Below, piece after piece: positions 1-12,792 of a DNA stretch of 64,000 nt. The notes under the pieces were generated by a model, which searched no databases, had not been told where the DNA came from, and saw only the letters and a list, made by a program, of their open reading frames with translations. The position numbers and the translations under genes were made by a program. The stretch's first letter is position 1, and every line of letters begins with the position of its first letter. This DNA is from Crambe crambe (lineage: Eukaryota; Porifera; Demospongiae; Poecilosclerida; Crambeidae), in assembly GCA_963924555.1 (NCBI GenBank), contig OZ004583.1:9066582-9130581 (forward strand), read 5' to 3'.

Positions 1-1987
1 CTTTTATAAGCTTGAATGCCATACTGGACTCGTCTCCTTCATTGAGGTCTGAGGACATGAGACGAGTGACCAAGACTCCAAAGAGGCCTTTTGGACAGTG
101 ATGGCACTTGAAGCCAATAACCAGTGGTGAAATGTCAGTTTGTAAACACTCTTCACCTGAGATAGGGACATGATCGAGAACACCTGGAATGAAATATTTT
201 TCATTGCTTATCTGAGCAACTATCCGAAGTCGAGTAAGAATTTTCAAGAAGTCTTCATGCTTAATATCCTTGCTATCAAGGACTATGTCAATGATCGATT
301 TTGTAATAATGCCTTTCTGTACATCACGTGCATCAGAGCCAGCAAATTTCTCAAAGGGATTAGGAAAAGTTTTAATGACAAGCTGAGTAAGCTTCTTGAA
401 AAGAATTTGAGGTTCTCTCACTACAATTTCCTCTAAGCCTTCAGTATTATAGTGTCTTATGACACCCATTCTGATATGGAGAAACTGTAAGAGCTTAAAC
501 AAGGCAGCATTCCCAGTGATGCCATACCTGGCTGCCATAAGTCTACATTTATCGAGATCAATAACATTATCTTTAAGTCCCTGTAGCTCAAGATAGAACA
601 GGAGATAACCCAAACGATACTTAATGCTGAACCAGTTGTAATTTTTTATCAGTTCATTGACTTTATTCCGAATAGAATCAAAATCTTTGGGATCATCAGA
701 TATATTACTAACCGTAAACATGACAGTTTCTTTCTCTGGTCTATTGTCTGCATACTGAACAAGGTCTTGAAAACCATTTACTTCAATCAATGATTTCAAA
801 TCTTTATTCAACTGGCTTATTCTCTCTTCAGCTGAGTCATGAAGACGATCTTTGTGCGTGCCAATGATGAACACGAGAGGTTGATGTGCCTGTGTTTCTA
901 CTTTACCACCAACTGTTATGTCCATAGCATATACACTGGCCAGGCACTGGAGTAAGGCTTCTTTAATGGAAATGGACGATGTATAGCAATTACTAGACTC
1001 GTTGGCATTCATTCTGTACTTGATTTCGAATTTAGAATTTATGTCTTGATCCAATTTGAGGACAAAAAAGAATATGGATGGACCATTAATTAAGAGGGGC
1101 AACATTTCTTGAAACTCCACCTGACCTCCAGTGTCCCTGAGGTACACAATACCGTCACTTTTACAATTTAGAAATTTTTCGAAGCCATATTTTTTTATGA
1201 TACCTGCAGCATCAACAGGTTTATCAAAGGCCTTAGGTTCTTTCTTCATCATTGCACGAGTATGAATATTCTCATCTACTTCCATGCTCTCAGATGGCCC
1301 ATCATCTATTTCCATACTTTCAGCAGGCAGAGGTGTTGCACTTTCAGGAGTTTCATCTTCTGATGGTGTAAACGATGCAGTTTCTTCAACCCTTGTTATT
1401 GAAGCAGATTTAGAATCAAGATGCTTACTTTTCTTTTCCCTTTTTTTCTCCTGTTTTGGTATTGTACTCACTGTCTGTACTAATTGTTGTACAGCAGATT
1501 GATCGTGTTCCCTTTTATCCCATTTTCCATAGTCTTCTTGGATCAAAGCCATGCACAATTTTCCTTGACTGAGATCAAGGTTAACATGGACTGGAATGGC
1601 ACTATCACAAATATCAGTTGAACTGCTTCTACCCGTTTCATTTTCACCCTCTGAGTTCTTCCTTGGTGGTTCACCAAGAAGACGGTCCATTAACGAGCTT
1701 TTACCGAAGCCTGGGGGACCAATAAACATAAAATGTGCCATTTTCCTCACAAACTCTTCATCGTTAGCTTTAGCTTTTTCTATTTCCTGGATAAAACTGT
1801 TTGACATAGTGTTTAATACTATTTTGGGAATAGATAATTCAAAAATTGTAGCACTCTCTGAACTTAGCCCGGACAGATTTAACTGAGGTATATTTGGACT
1901 GTTGAAATTCTCATTGAAAAATATCACTATTACATCATATTTGTGAGCATTCAATCTTTCAGTAGGATGGATACATCTCGCCAAAAC
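1..1987 (-). CDS. Roc/COR-like GTPase, partial (runs off left edge)
   Basis: One long open exon on the minus strand, starting after an AG acceptor at about 1987 and still open at base 1. It carries a P-loop (FIGPPGFGKSSL), a long charged Ser/Glu/Lys-rich insert, a DTGGQVEFQEMLPLL switch II motif, and a G4-type motif IGTHKD. A COR-like region follows (DLDKCRLMAARYGITG, then EGLEEIVVREPQILF), ending in a CHHCPKGLFGVL segment. Every block matches the exon at 8276-10432, so the two are tandem paralogues in the same orientation. Roc-COR GTPases (LRRK, DAPK, MFHAS1 families) act as dimeric signalling switches; the specific role here is unknown. The N-terminus lies upstream and was not found. The C-terminus, which may hold Death/ZU5 domains as in the paralogue, lies outside the window. 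Confidence 0.8.
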
Positions 1988-2431
1988 CTGTTAAGATAAT
2001 ATTTAATGTTTATATGGTAAGAGAGAGCTATACCATACTCATGCATTATTAGGCGTATGTGCTAATTTCCACAGGAAACAAACCACCACTTAATAGCGAG
2101 TACGCACGTAACAGCGAGATGATTTTGGGTTAGAGTATCACATGATAATGCTACAAAGAAATTTAATTCCATGCAGAAATACACTTTTTTAAGTGACTGA
2201 GGTAAGTTCGAGTTACCAAACCAGCCAGAAGAAGCAGAAATAGAGCTTATAGCAAGGAGTGCTTAAACAAAGGGTAGTTAGAGCAGCAAGGAAACCAGCG
2301 GCTAACAATGAATATGCACTTACGGTGCACAAATAGCAACAGCTCTCAGGTTCTAAATTCGTGCTTACATAAGATTTTCTATAGCCTAGTGGTCTCATTA
2401 TGACGTGCAATGATGCTTTGATGTGCTACAA

Positions 2432-2653
2432 TTAGAAATAGATTAGTATTTGATCTACCATCAGGGGAGAAACTACCAGTACAGTGCAACTCTTGGAAGT
2501 GTCAAGTTGGTTATACTGGTGTTCCATCACAAAAGGGAGGATTTCATAACATAGGCTCTTCCCAAAGCCAGTAGGAATAAGAAACACGTGATGAAATTTA
2601 CGATCACTGTGTACCAGGCTCTCTTTCTTCTCCTCCCCCTTCCGTGCGCGCAC
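2432..2653 (-). pseudogene. RecQ-like helicase fragment
   Basis: A 73-codon stretch shows helicase motif I (IPTGFGKSLCYEILPF) and a degraded motif Ia (VVSPLMVDQ), the pattern of RecQ-type DEAH helicases. The usual residues between SPL and LMVDQ are missing and a stop follows at once. No Walker B or C-terminal helicase motifs are seen nearby. It lies just upstream of the left-edge GTPase exon on the same strand. It could be an exon of a larger gene, but a dispersed decayed fragment fits better. Confidence 0.5.
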
Positions 2654-3000
2654 AAGAGCCTGGGGACGAGGCTATGATGGCTAGTAGTTTCACTGTTTTA
2701 AAAACCTCACTGTGATCAAAACTTCAAAGCATATTATGGATGCCATAGTCTAAGCATAATTTCTTTGATGTAATGAGGTCACTATAATAGCATCTGGTCA
2801 GGTATCTAATAGTGACTGGTCACTATTTTGAATGAAAATCATGAGAGTCGTAGACTTGTCACTAAAGACATTCCAGCTAATTATTAATATCCACAAAACA
2901 GATGCAGATCAGCTCACTTTGTAGTCTCACACAGCCTAAAACATCTCAGATAGAGTAGGTAATGGTCGGCAGTCTGGAGTGTACATTATATGGAGTATGC
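2654..3000. other. Noncoding stretch
   Basis: I see no coding signal. A GCCTGGGGACGAGGCTA string near 2660 resembles the end of the foldback element at 7052-7126. Confidence 0.4.
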
Positions 3001-3810
3001 TATATCAGAGGAGTGCGGTAGCACTCTCTATGTAGGCTTGATACGCAAAACGCCCACGCTCATTAATAAGATAATAATAATAATCTTCTTCTTGACAGCC
3101 ATAACTCCTGACTGCTTCATCCTATATTGGTACCATATTGAAGCTCTACACCTGATCTAAGGAATGGTTTTGTTCAAATTGAATTAAAGCTCAAGTCCTA
3201 GCCATCCGAGTGCCTTCGTGGACGCTTGACAGCCATAACTCCCGACTGCTTCATCCACATTTGCTTTTGTTTCCCTGCAATAACTGCTTACTCATGGGTC
3301 TATTTTTTACTCATGCATGTCCTGCAGGTCTCTATTTTTAAGCATGCACGAGAGGGTTACAGTAGTCAGGTGTGTGTGTGTGTGTTTACATCCACCACGC
3401 TGCCAATAGCGATCAGAATGCTTCAATTTCAGCCTTAATGATGTCTAGACGATACTCTCCAGTGTTTAAATTTAGCCGATTTTTAGATAAAGGCTTTATT
3501 TGAAAGAAGGGCAAGCTTTCCAGTAAAACTATGAGAGTAAAAACATTTCTTCTAAATGAAAGAGTGATGTAGGCTTGAGTACATGACTATAAAAAGTACG
3601 GAAACAAGGTGCTGGCTATGTACTTCATAAGCTCTACAGAATTGACAAGCCCTACAATTGACATAAACCCTACATCGCTGCTGCCATATTATCCTTTTGG
3701 CTACACCTTGAGCTGTACTTCAATTTGAACAACACCATTCCTTACCTGAGGTGTAGAGCTTCAAGATGGTACCAAGATCGTAGATATAGGAGAGATGGTT
3801 AACAAGTAAT
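3000..3810. repeat. Foldback-like repeat region
   Basis: The segment at about 3130-3195 (CTCTACACCTGATCTAAGGA and neighbours) recurs inverted at about 3707-3765. The segment at about 3088-3118 recurs directly at about 3222-3252 (TTGACAGCCATAACTCC). The left end, GCGGTAGCACTCTCTATGTA near 3016, appears inverted at about 14300, so the family is dispersed. The short open frame at 3226-3438 inside it is taken as chance. Confidence 0.5.
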
Positions 3811-4229
3811 AATACTCAGCTTAGCTGAACTCTGATTCCAGGCTAATCACCAAGGCATCTTTATCACCACTGGCCTTATTGGACTTGCCCATCACATCCA
3901 AGCGTGGGTTTAGAAGCTAGCACTGTAGAAAGATCAAGACTTTGACCTACCTGAGTCTGAGAAGCTTTTTAGTAGGTAGTTGTTATAAATCTTGGCAGTG
4001 ATCAATAGCCCAATCTTTTACTACAAGCTCAGCTAAGCTAGAACTTGTTCAAAATCTCTAGAACTGTCCATTTTTAGAAATTTTCTATGCCAGTTAGTGA
4101 CCAGTATAGACATCTACTTGGTCGGGCAGTGAATGATGCATGCAATAGGCTCGCTCCCACGCCCGCGCCGCCTCAGGTGACTATTACATCACTCACAGCC
4201 CTCCCACTTGGTTTCTAAAACCCTATACA
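3811..4229. other. Noncoding stretch
   Basis: Between two repeat elements. I see no gene or structured signal. Confidence 0.4.
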
Positions 4230-4964
4230 GTGGATTGCAGTAATCTTGCAACATGAAATGCAGAACACTACACCAAAATTTACATAGCCTCCTTTCAAAC
4301 AGGCACATAGTAACCAAGGCATGCGCTAGTACAAGTACTAATTAACCACAAACACTACCGCGCTAAAATAACAGATAGTAAACACAATAGCAGCTGCTGC
4401 TTTGGCACATGTAAAATCCATGCTAGCATGAATAATGAACAAGTCATTGCAACTCAGAAACTATGCATGGGAATGGGCCAATATTTTGCATATGGCAACT
4501 ACTTGATAAGGTCTAAAAAGTTACATTTTGCTTTAGTTTATAGCTAGTACAGAATGTGCAGGACACAAGATCCTATGTGGATAAATTGAAAAGTAGAATG
4601 TGAATTGACAAAAACTAAATGTAATTCTTATGGCAATAAGTATAAGAAGCTGTATATCAAAAATCAGCCATTGATTCCAAGTGGATATTGAGATGTAACG
4701 CAGTTTACGTTGAGAATGGAATCAGTCATAACATCAGTCATTTTGATTGGTCCTCCTTTATTTTTTGTGTATGTAGTACTATTCTGATACTTAATAACGT
4801 GATGCAAGTTAGAAATTTCTATCACGAATAGTTTTTAAGTTAATTTTCCCTAGCAACCATGCGTGGGCGGAGTGTGCCTGCACCCTTAATTGTGGCTTTA
4901 GAGTTGGGCTACTTAAAAGGAGGCTATGTAAATTTTGGTTTGGTCAGATCACTGCAATCCACTG
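4230..4964. mobile_element. Tc1/mariner-type MITE, 735 bp
   Basis: Imperfect terminal inverted repeats start CAGTGGATTGCAGT at 4230 and end ATCCACTG at 4964, with TA on both sides, the usual target duplication for this superfamily. A subterminal block AAATTTACATAGCCTCCTTT is also inverted. No transposase frame inside. Shorter relatives lie at 16026-16170 and 16941-17100. Confidence 0.75.
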
Positions 4965-5177
4965 TATTAGGTCACTACTAACCTAGACATAAAGATGATA
5001 AGAAGGATATCACTTTAAACACGATTAGTCAGAAAAATTAATAATTAAATAAATAATGTAATGTTTTCCCCTGGTAGTTCAGTGAGGCCAGCAGGACACC
5101 ATTTTCTGTAGCATAGGTATGTAGATTGACTGTGCAATTTGAACCTAGATCCTATGCTGACAAAGTTGAGAGCTTAA

Positions 5178-8100
5178 CTAAAGTAGAGAGACTTCAGTTG
5201 GCACTTCGTAGCAAGAAACTAGCTTCTCTCGGAAATAATGTTCATTTAGCTTTTTTTTCATTTTCCTACTTGATATGTGGTTGTCCTTGAAAACAAAAAG
5301 ATCAACTACCAGCTATCATAGACTGGAAGTAACCTTCAATAATTAAATCACTTACTGCAGATGGATTAAATTCCACCCCCTCTTCCGTGCTTTTGAGGTT
5401 GATTTGGTTGATTTTCTGATTTAAGATCATACTTCTCTTTTCTTTTGCTTTTGATACAACCTGGTACATTTTATGAATCACCTCATCACAGTACTATAAG
5501 ACAGAAATATCTTGGTCAGGAGCATGTAGTCAATTAAATCAAGATAGCTTATACATAGTATTATATGTTTCATTTGTTATATCATAAAGCACTTACTTTC
5601 CTATAAATAGGTTGCTCCACACAGACACAAAAAACTGCTGCACGATAAGAGTCATCACTATCTTCAATAGGATACAATCTCAGAGAATATATTTTGTCAC
5701 CTGTATAATAACGTTCCATTAACTTCTCATAGTACTATATATATCTTGAAAAGGGGTCTGAAAAGGTATAGAGAACCAACTCCCTCCTTTTAACAAATCT
5801 ATAGAACCTTCCTTTATATCATGCAATATTGTATGTACATGCATGTCATCATACCTTGAAAGTGATATGGTGCAGGTATTGAAGCTGATCTTTTATTTCT
5901 TCCTATCTGCAATATTTGCTCTGATTTTAGATAAATATCTCCTTTCTGCTCTTTCAATTTAAACCTTCCAGCTGTAATCTTCTTGAAGATATAGATAGGT
6001 TTCTTTTCATGGTATTCTGGAGTGGAGTTGGCAGATAGGAATACCATGTCTTCACAGTCCTTCTCACTCTGCAGACTTGCATAGTGTTGGATACTGATCA
6101 TCACCTCTTTCTTCAGTTGGATGAGGTAGGCTGGACTAACTGGCTCATGCCCATCGGGTATTTTGAAAGGACCGGTTAGACAGGGATGAACCATCAGAGA
6201 TACTTCTACATTATCCACAGAAGATACAGATATGCCTAAATCTGACATATCTGTAGATGAAGTGATTTCTACTGGATCTCCATGAAATGTTATGCCCTGA
6301 TAGCTCGAGGGTATACCTTCAGCATCGGATGTAGCTATATGAAAACAGCAGGTTAACACTTCATTGTATACATATGTTTGCTAAAGTTTGATCGAGCAAA
6401 CTCTGGCAAAAAAACTTCAGCAAACTCTAGCAAACTGATCAAAAGAACTGTGTGCTGGAATAATACATTATAACATGCAACTGATATCAAAGAACCCAGC
6501 ATAGTAGAAGATACTCACATTTCTTGATTTTTTCTGCTACTCTTTCGAGTTTGATTTTCTCGAGGGCATTTATCAAACTGGCCCAAGTGGGTTGACCACT
6601 GGTGGCAACAATGTTGTCAGCACCATTTAGCCATCTTTCCACCAAATCGTCACAAAGCATAGTCATCTTCTTAAGGTTCGGCCAATGCAATCCCAGAGCT
6701 GAACCAAGTTTTAGAAGCTCTTTGTTAGTCAGGTCAGATAGACACTCGGTCACTTGAAAGTGGTCTTCCATGCCTATATGGCAACAGTAAAGAGTTTGAG
6801 GTAATAGAAGTCAATACTTTACTCCTCTAGGTGATGAATATAAAGTTATTATCATGCAAGACTTAGCCTGCACAACTCAAAGTTACTGAAATTAATACGT
6901 ATGACATACAGCAGATAAGGGATACACAAATCTGGTAAAGATGTTCACCACACTGTATCTATACACTATTATTATAATTTACCCAGAGCAGTATTCAGAA
7001 CTGATGGTTGAAGTCCTTGGAAATCTGAAAGGTGAAGTCATGGCTGTAAGTTAGCCTCATTCCCAGGCCTTATTAAAATAAGGGCCTGGTATCTCCTTAT
7101 TTTAATAAGGCCTGGGAACGAGGCTAGGCTGTAAGTTAGCATCATACTTGCTACTGTGTTAGTCTCTCATACTTTGATATTTATTGGTAATTTTTTCAAA
7201 GAGTACGTAATCCATGGGTTTCACAGCCTCTGCTAGTCTCCTCCAACTTGGCTTGCCATGCCTGTCATGGTCGTAGTTCAGTTTGAGCCACTCCAATAGA
7301 GCTTGGAAGAGACACATCATGACATCCCGATGATTACTCTCAATCCTCTCCAGCACTGAATATCTGAGACCCAGCTTGGTGGCCAGATACTTCCAATTGG
7401 GGGATAAACTTTCAACAGAGTTAAGCACTTCATAATGATCATCAGCATCTACAAGGACAGATAAGTAGTTCTGCTGTCACCAAGTAAGACCCTTTACCAA
7501 ATAACACCGACCCAAGAGGAAATTTGCCAGCTAAATAGCTACCACTGTGCAGATACAATATTGGTAAAGGGGAAAGTCATCTTTTTCATGGCTAGGAAAG
7601 TATGTTGCAGAATCTGCACTATATACTGTAAAGATGATATTACAATGTTTATAACAGGAGGCATAGCTAACTCATTTGGCATTAGATATTTAGGTTATTA
7701 TCTTAAGTTCAGATTATCGTATGGCTATTGAAAACTACACATTTTTCAACTAGTAAGGGATTCACAGAATAATTGCAAGCCACACTATATTATGATCTAT
7801 TGATCAGTAGTTTACCTAGAGTAGTATTCAGAACTGATGGTCGAATTGCTGGATCTGGCTCACTGCAATCTGAAAGGTGAAACCATAGCTGTAAACTAGC
7901 ATTCTTATGATCACTTAAAAGAGACATGGGTAAGTCTATAAGGCTCACATTTAGGAAGAAGGGATAGTCCTTTATTATTAGATCCCTTACCCTGACAAAA
8001 GGATGAAAACATGCACCTTAGATCATTGAGTGAAGGCCTTTAACCTGACCACTAGCACATGGATGAAAATCTAGTTATCCATAATGTTACCTTTTAAGGA

Positions 8101-10432
8101 ATCACTTTTTCCATACAATTCTTCATTTGCTGAAAAAATAAAGAACGAAAAAAACAAACAAAAAACAAAAAACAAAAACAACTTATAAATATAAAGGAAG
8201 ATGAATCTGGGCCCAAATGATGGCTTCCAGTTTTGTACTCCTATAGCTAGCTAGCTGTCAGTAATTTGTACTCACCTTTAGGTTGGAACCAGACAAGGTT
8301 GTCTTCTGATAAAATACAGATCTCATGCTTATTGCTGCAGTACATGAAGTAGTCTCCTTGCCTCCAGCCTTGATATTGGACATGATGATTCGATGAACAC
8401 AGTTCACACTTGCAACAAAAGTAATGTTGGGTCTTGCCACTGTCGTATCGAAGATCCTTTACTGAAGAATGGATGCTCTTCTCAATAACTTCACGAATAT
8501 CGTTACATAGATAACTGATGTGAGTGTGTCTTGAACTGAGTCCAAATGGATGTAGAACTACTTTCAAATGGGAGGAGAAAAATCTCAGAGTTAATCTGTC
8601 TAAAAAGGGACCGATGCTGAAGGTTACTTGGTCCCTGAAGATGGAGTCAGGTGAAAGCTCCCACTTAAGCTTGCTATGGACTGTAAGTAAAGTGTTGATT
8701 AAAACACCAAATATCCCCTTGGGGCAATGACTGCATCTGAACTCAATGTAGAGTGTGGGGATGTTAGAAACTGGTTCAGGTCTTTGAGATGCCTGGACGT
8801 GGTTAAGGACACATGGGATGAAATATCTGTCCTCTTCATCTTCTGATGTGGTGATTTGGGATATGATGCGGAGATGCACCAGTAATCGCAAGAATGAATT
8901 TGGATCGATGCCATCTTCTGCTGTTATCACTTTCTTGAAAATCGAAGCTGAAATAATGCCCCTATGCTTAAAATCGGAAAATTCTCGTCGAAAAAGCCGA
9001 TTTGAAGAAAATGTCTCAATGATGAGGTCCGTAACTTTATTGAAAAGCACTCGAGGTTCTCGTACGATGATGTTATGCAAGCCTTTGACAGGAAAATACT
9101 TGATCCTTCCAATTCGGGTATGGAGAAATTGCAATAGATGCTTTACTTGGTCTTTACTGATGCCATACTGAGCAGCTAGACCCACACATTCATCAAAAGA
9201 AACTATGCTCTTCTTCAAATTTTCCAAATCAAGGCTGAACTGCATGTAACTGATAGGATAGTCAATGGCAAACTGATCTCCATCGATTACTATTTCACTG
9301 ATTCTTGTTCGAATGCATTCAAAGTCTTCCTCACTTGCACTGTAATTATCAACAGTGAACATCAACCTGTTGGATAGCTGATCTGCATACTGAACCAAGT
9401 GCTGGTATCCATGCCTATTGATTAAATCGTTCAACTGTCGGTCTATCTCACTGATTTTCTCTTCAGCATTGGAACCAAGCAGATCCTTGTGTGTGCCTAC
9501 GATGAAAACTAGAGGTTGGTGGGTCTTGACTTCACTTTGGGCAGTTACGTCCATGGCATCGATACTAGCAAGGCACTGCAGCAGAGCATCCTCTGTGCTG
9601 ATGGAAGATATGTACGAATTGATAACTGTTCTGTCTTTTTTCTGATACGATATTTTGAATTTGCTGCGGAGATCTTGATCGATGCGAAATAGGAAGAAAA
9701 ATATGGATGGTCCAGATATCAGGAGAGGCACCATCTCTTGAAATTCCACTTGACCACCAGTATCAGTCAAATAAATTGAATAGGAGTTCTTTAGATACTT
9801 TTGAACTCTGCTGTAGCCATATTTTCTTATTACAGACGAAATGTTCTGGATTGATGGTGAAGGTGGTGGTTGCAAGAGTTGTCTCCTGGAGAGATCTACT
9901 CCATCACTTGTTAACATTTCTGAAGTGATGGAGCCACTGGTTTGACACGGATTTTCAGGTTGTGATACATGTGGAGATGCTACTGGTTGAGGTGGAGCAA
10001 TCATAGTGGTGCTAGTCTGCACTGGTGATGCACTCTCACTAGTAGTGGATGGTGCAGGAGGAGGCACTGCTTTGGGTGTCATTGCTTTTGGTGTGATAGT
10101 TATGCTTTCCTTGTTCATTTGCCTCACAACAGACACCTCAAACTCGGCTTCGGACCACTCCCCATCCTGTAGAACTGTAACTGATGCATGTTTGGCAGAA
10201 GAATCTTCTATTCCAACATCCACTATAACGACAGGCTCACAGACACCAGTGGAGGGAGAGAAGTCCTTTAGTTCTTTGCGAACAAGGCGAGTGATTAACG
10301 AACTCTTTCCAGAACCAGGAGAGCCTAGAAAGACGGAATGGACTAATTTTCGTTTTATCACTCCAGATTTGTTGATGGCTTCTTGAACCACTTCAAGAAA
10401 TTCTTTTTCATCTACTTCATCCTCATGGTCTC
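5178..10432 (-). CDS. Roc/COR-like GTPase with two death-like domains and a ZU5-like domain
   Basis: Ten exons join in phase: 10432-8276, 8129-8091, 7869-7816, 7448-7173, 7024-6983, 6773-6519, 6334-5855, 5700-5597, 5493-5356, 5285-5178 (stop), about 1217 codons. The large exon has a P-loop (FLGSPGSGKSSLITRL), a Pro/Thr/Ser-rich insert, a DTGGQVEFQEMVPLL switch II motif and G4 motif VGTHKD. A COR-like region (RIGRIKYFPVKGL, VREPRVLFNKV) and a CSHCPKGIFGVL segment follow. Exons 7448-7173 and 6773-6519 each encode a death-fold-like helical domain (LATKLGLRYSVLERIE; LGSALGLHWPNLKKMTML). Exon 6334-5855 resembles ZU5 (SLMVHPCLTGPFKIPDGHEP). The first exon starts in phase 1, so an upstream N-terminal exon is missing. 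Roc-COR-Death occurs in DAPK and ZU5-Death in UNC5/PIDD; this order is unusual. A signalling or death-pathway role is inference. Confidence 0.8.
7040..7139. mobile_element. Intronic foldback element with about 13-bp target duplication
   Basis: Two 32-nt arms (7052-7083 and 7095-7126; TAGCCTCATTCCCAGGCC against GGCCTGGGAACGAGGCTA) flank an 11-nt loop and would form a near-perfect hairpin. GGCTGTAAGTTAG occurs on both sides and looks like a target-site duplication. It sits in the intron between exons 7173-7448 and 6983-7024 of the Roc/Death gene. Confidence 0.7.
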
Positions 10433-12792
10433 CTATAGTAAGAAACAATTACAAAATGTTTTTCTGAATTGATAACATACTGATGTGGCAACTGGTAAAA
10501 TACTACTTAAACAATTAGTATACTTTACATTACATTTGACAGCAAGCAAGAGAGCAAATATTCCTATAGCTTTTAGAGCTGATAGGCTCTAATTCATTTG
10601 TACTGAAAGACTGGAGCACTATTTTCTTGCATGTGAATGACGTGGATGATACTGGTCTTCTTTCTGCATGTGCAAGCTGATCAGTAGTCTTATAGAGGCA
10701 CCTGCTAAACTGAATGTGACAAGCTATCAAGCTAGTCAAGGAGCACTATGAACCCAAGCCATCAGCGATAGTGAAGCAATTCCAGTTTTACACTTGCATG
10801 GGTCCGAGAGCCCAGAGGAACCATAGCAGCTAGCATCCCAGTGGCCATTATTGATATGGACAAAGTCATAATTTAAGTGACAGTTAACTTTCAGACTTTG
10901 GATTTTCCACTGTTAGATAGCTCAAAGAATCCTAAGACTTTTGATATACTTTAGACAGCTAGTATTCCACTGACTCAGGCAGAAACAGCTAGTCTGCCAA
11001 ATGTGACTCCATGGATTTGAAATTTCTTGCAAAATGTTACAAGTTGTTAGAGCCTGTTAAAGCTACATACAGAATGCCTAACTTTCGAACCAAACCAAAT
11101 CGGCTATGAATTAGATCTCGATACCATTCTGAAATTCATAATTATTATGCTTCAATTTGTTATCCGTGTGAAATTGTACCTTTCAGGACAGTGTATTTAC
11201 AAAATCATACACCTGCTTTGAAGAAGATACCGTATACAAGTTAAATTTGGTGGTGTATTAAATTTGACAGTTTGGTGGTCTGTCTTGAAACTGCCAATAA
11301 TAATGTCCACCAATATCTATAGCTATGGGGGGCGGGCCCGGGGTAGGGCTCGAGTGTATCTCGTGCATGTAGAGAGCAATGAGCTGCGTCCGCAAGATCA
11401 AGACTACATAATTACCTAGCAAGTTCCGTTTCCAGCTGTTTTGCGATCGTGATGGCTCTTTGAAAGTTCTTGAAGGAGGTTTCCTTGACGGAAGCTCAGT
11501 TAAGAGTTGAAAGAGATAGTATTGTTCTTATAATTAGAACATAGTCTACACATATACTGTATTACGAGTTAATTTTGGTGGAGTTTTATTTGGCGTTTGT
11601 ACCAAGGAAGGCTTTTGGCAGACATAATTATTGGTGGCGGCGCACACTGCTTCCCTCTCTTTTTTTGGCTGATGTTTGCTTCTTCACTTCATGATCTTGC
11701 TTCCCAACTTTCAAAAAAGCCTGGTATCCAAGCAATAAATATTTGAAGTTGATTAGTGTGTTGGACAGCTTTGAAACATTAGTTAGTGTGTCTATTTGCT
11801 TGTCCTTTAATCTTGGTTTACACTGAAGTAAAACCTTATTTAATGTTGTTCACATTCTCTGGACCAGTTAAACTATACCAACCATACTCGTGTTAACAAC
11901 TCCCCGGACATGAGGGGAGTGTAGCTGTGGAGGGTGTACAGGATCCTGGCCATAACTAAATCACTATTGAGGCCTATGATAGCACTTTGCACCCAAAGAG
12001 GATATTATACAGAAAGACATTATAAGTGATAAGACTGAGTAAGTACAACATAATGGTGTCATAATTCTTACTGGGCTGACTGGGAGAGCAACATTCTTGT
12101 GTGCGTAGCATGATGTTTTCTTGATTTTTGACTTGTAGATTTAGAAATAAATGCTTTATTCAAGAGTTACAGTACTTTATGATTACCACAAAAGACTGCT
12201 GTGATAAATTAAGGAAGGGAACTCTGTGTGTGACTACTAATGAGGTAAGCCAGTAGACTTCTAACTGGCATGAGAGCTAAGAAGCAACTGTCTATACAGT
12301 GGCATAGAAGACGATTTAGAGACCCTCACAGGGTTTCACTTAGGATTATACCCAAGGGAGGGGGGACAAAATGAAGGTTGAGCAAAATAAGGGGGGGGAC
12401 AAGCATATCTGCACACTTGCGCACGGAAAATTGTGACATAATCACACCCATTTTTGCCTGACCACACCCTTTTGGATATACTGCACCCACTTGATATTAA
12501 CAATGTATTATTACCTACACATCATATCACCTATCAATATGTGTTATGGACTGGGAAAAGGGTCATTTTAGGTCATAGCATTAATCTGTGAAAAAATGGG
12601 TTAAACTTCATAAGTTAAATAGTTGAATTACAGAGTTAAATTCGCATAATTGCAGCGAGCGAGCTGACTCTCAGGTCATGACTCATTGAAATTTTAAATA
12701 TATATATATATATATATATGTAATAGTTAGAACACGGTAGTCTGGTGATTATGGCCAAATAAACAACCTTATCCTCGGGCGCAACTGTTATA
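10433..12792. other. Noncoding stretch
   Basis: No open frame with recognisable protein content on either strand. The missing 5' exon of the Roc/Death gene should lie here or further right, but I could not identify one with a compatible phase and start. A G/C-rich patch (GGGGGGCGGGCCCGGGG, about 11327) and a TA microsatellite at about 12699-12720 are the only marked compositional features. Confidence 0.4.

Noticed and set aside
2432-2653. RecQ-like exon as the 5' exon of the left-edge Roc gene
   Set aside because: A donor-like GTAGAT would splice in phase to 1987, but the GTAGAT codes for the VDQ of the helicase motif itself, so a decayed helicase piece is the simpler reading.
10006-10386. 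126-codon plus-strand frame opposite the Roc exon
   Set aside because: Antisense shadow of the 8276-10432 coding exon.
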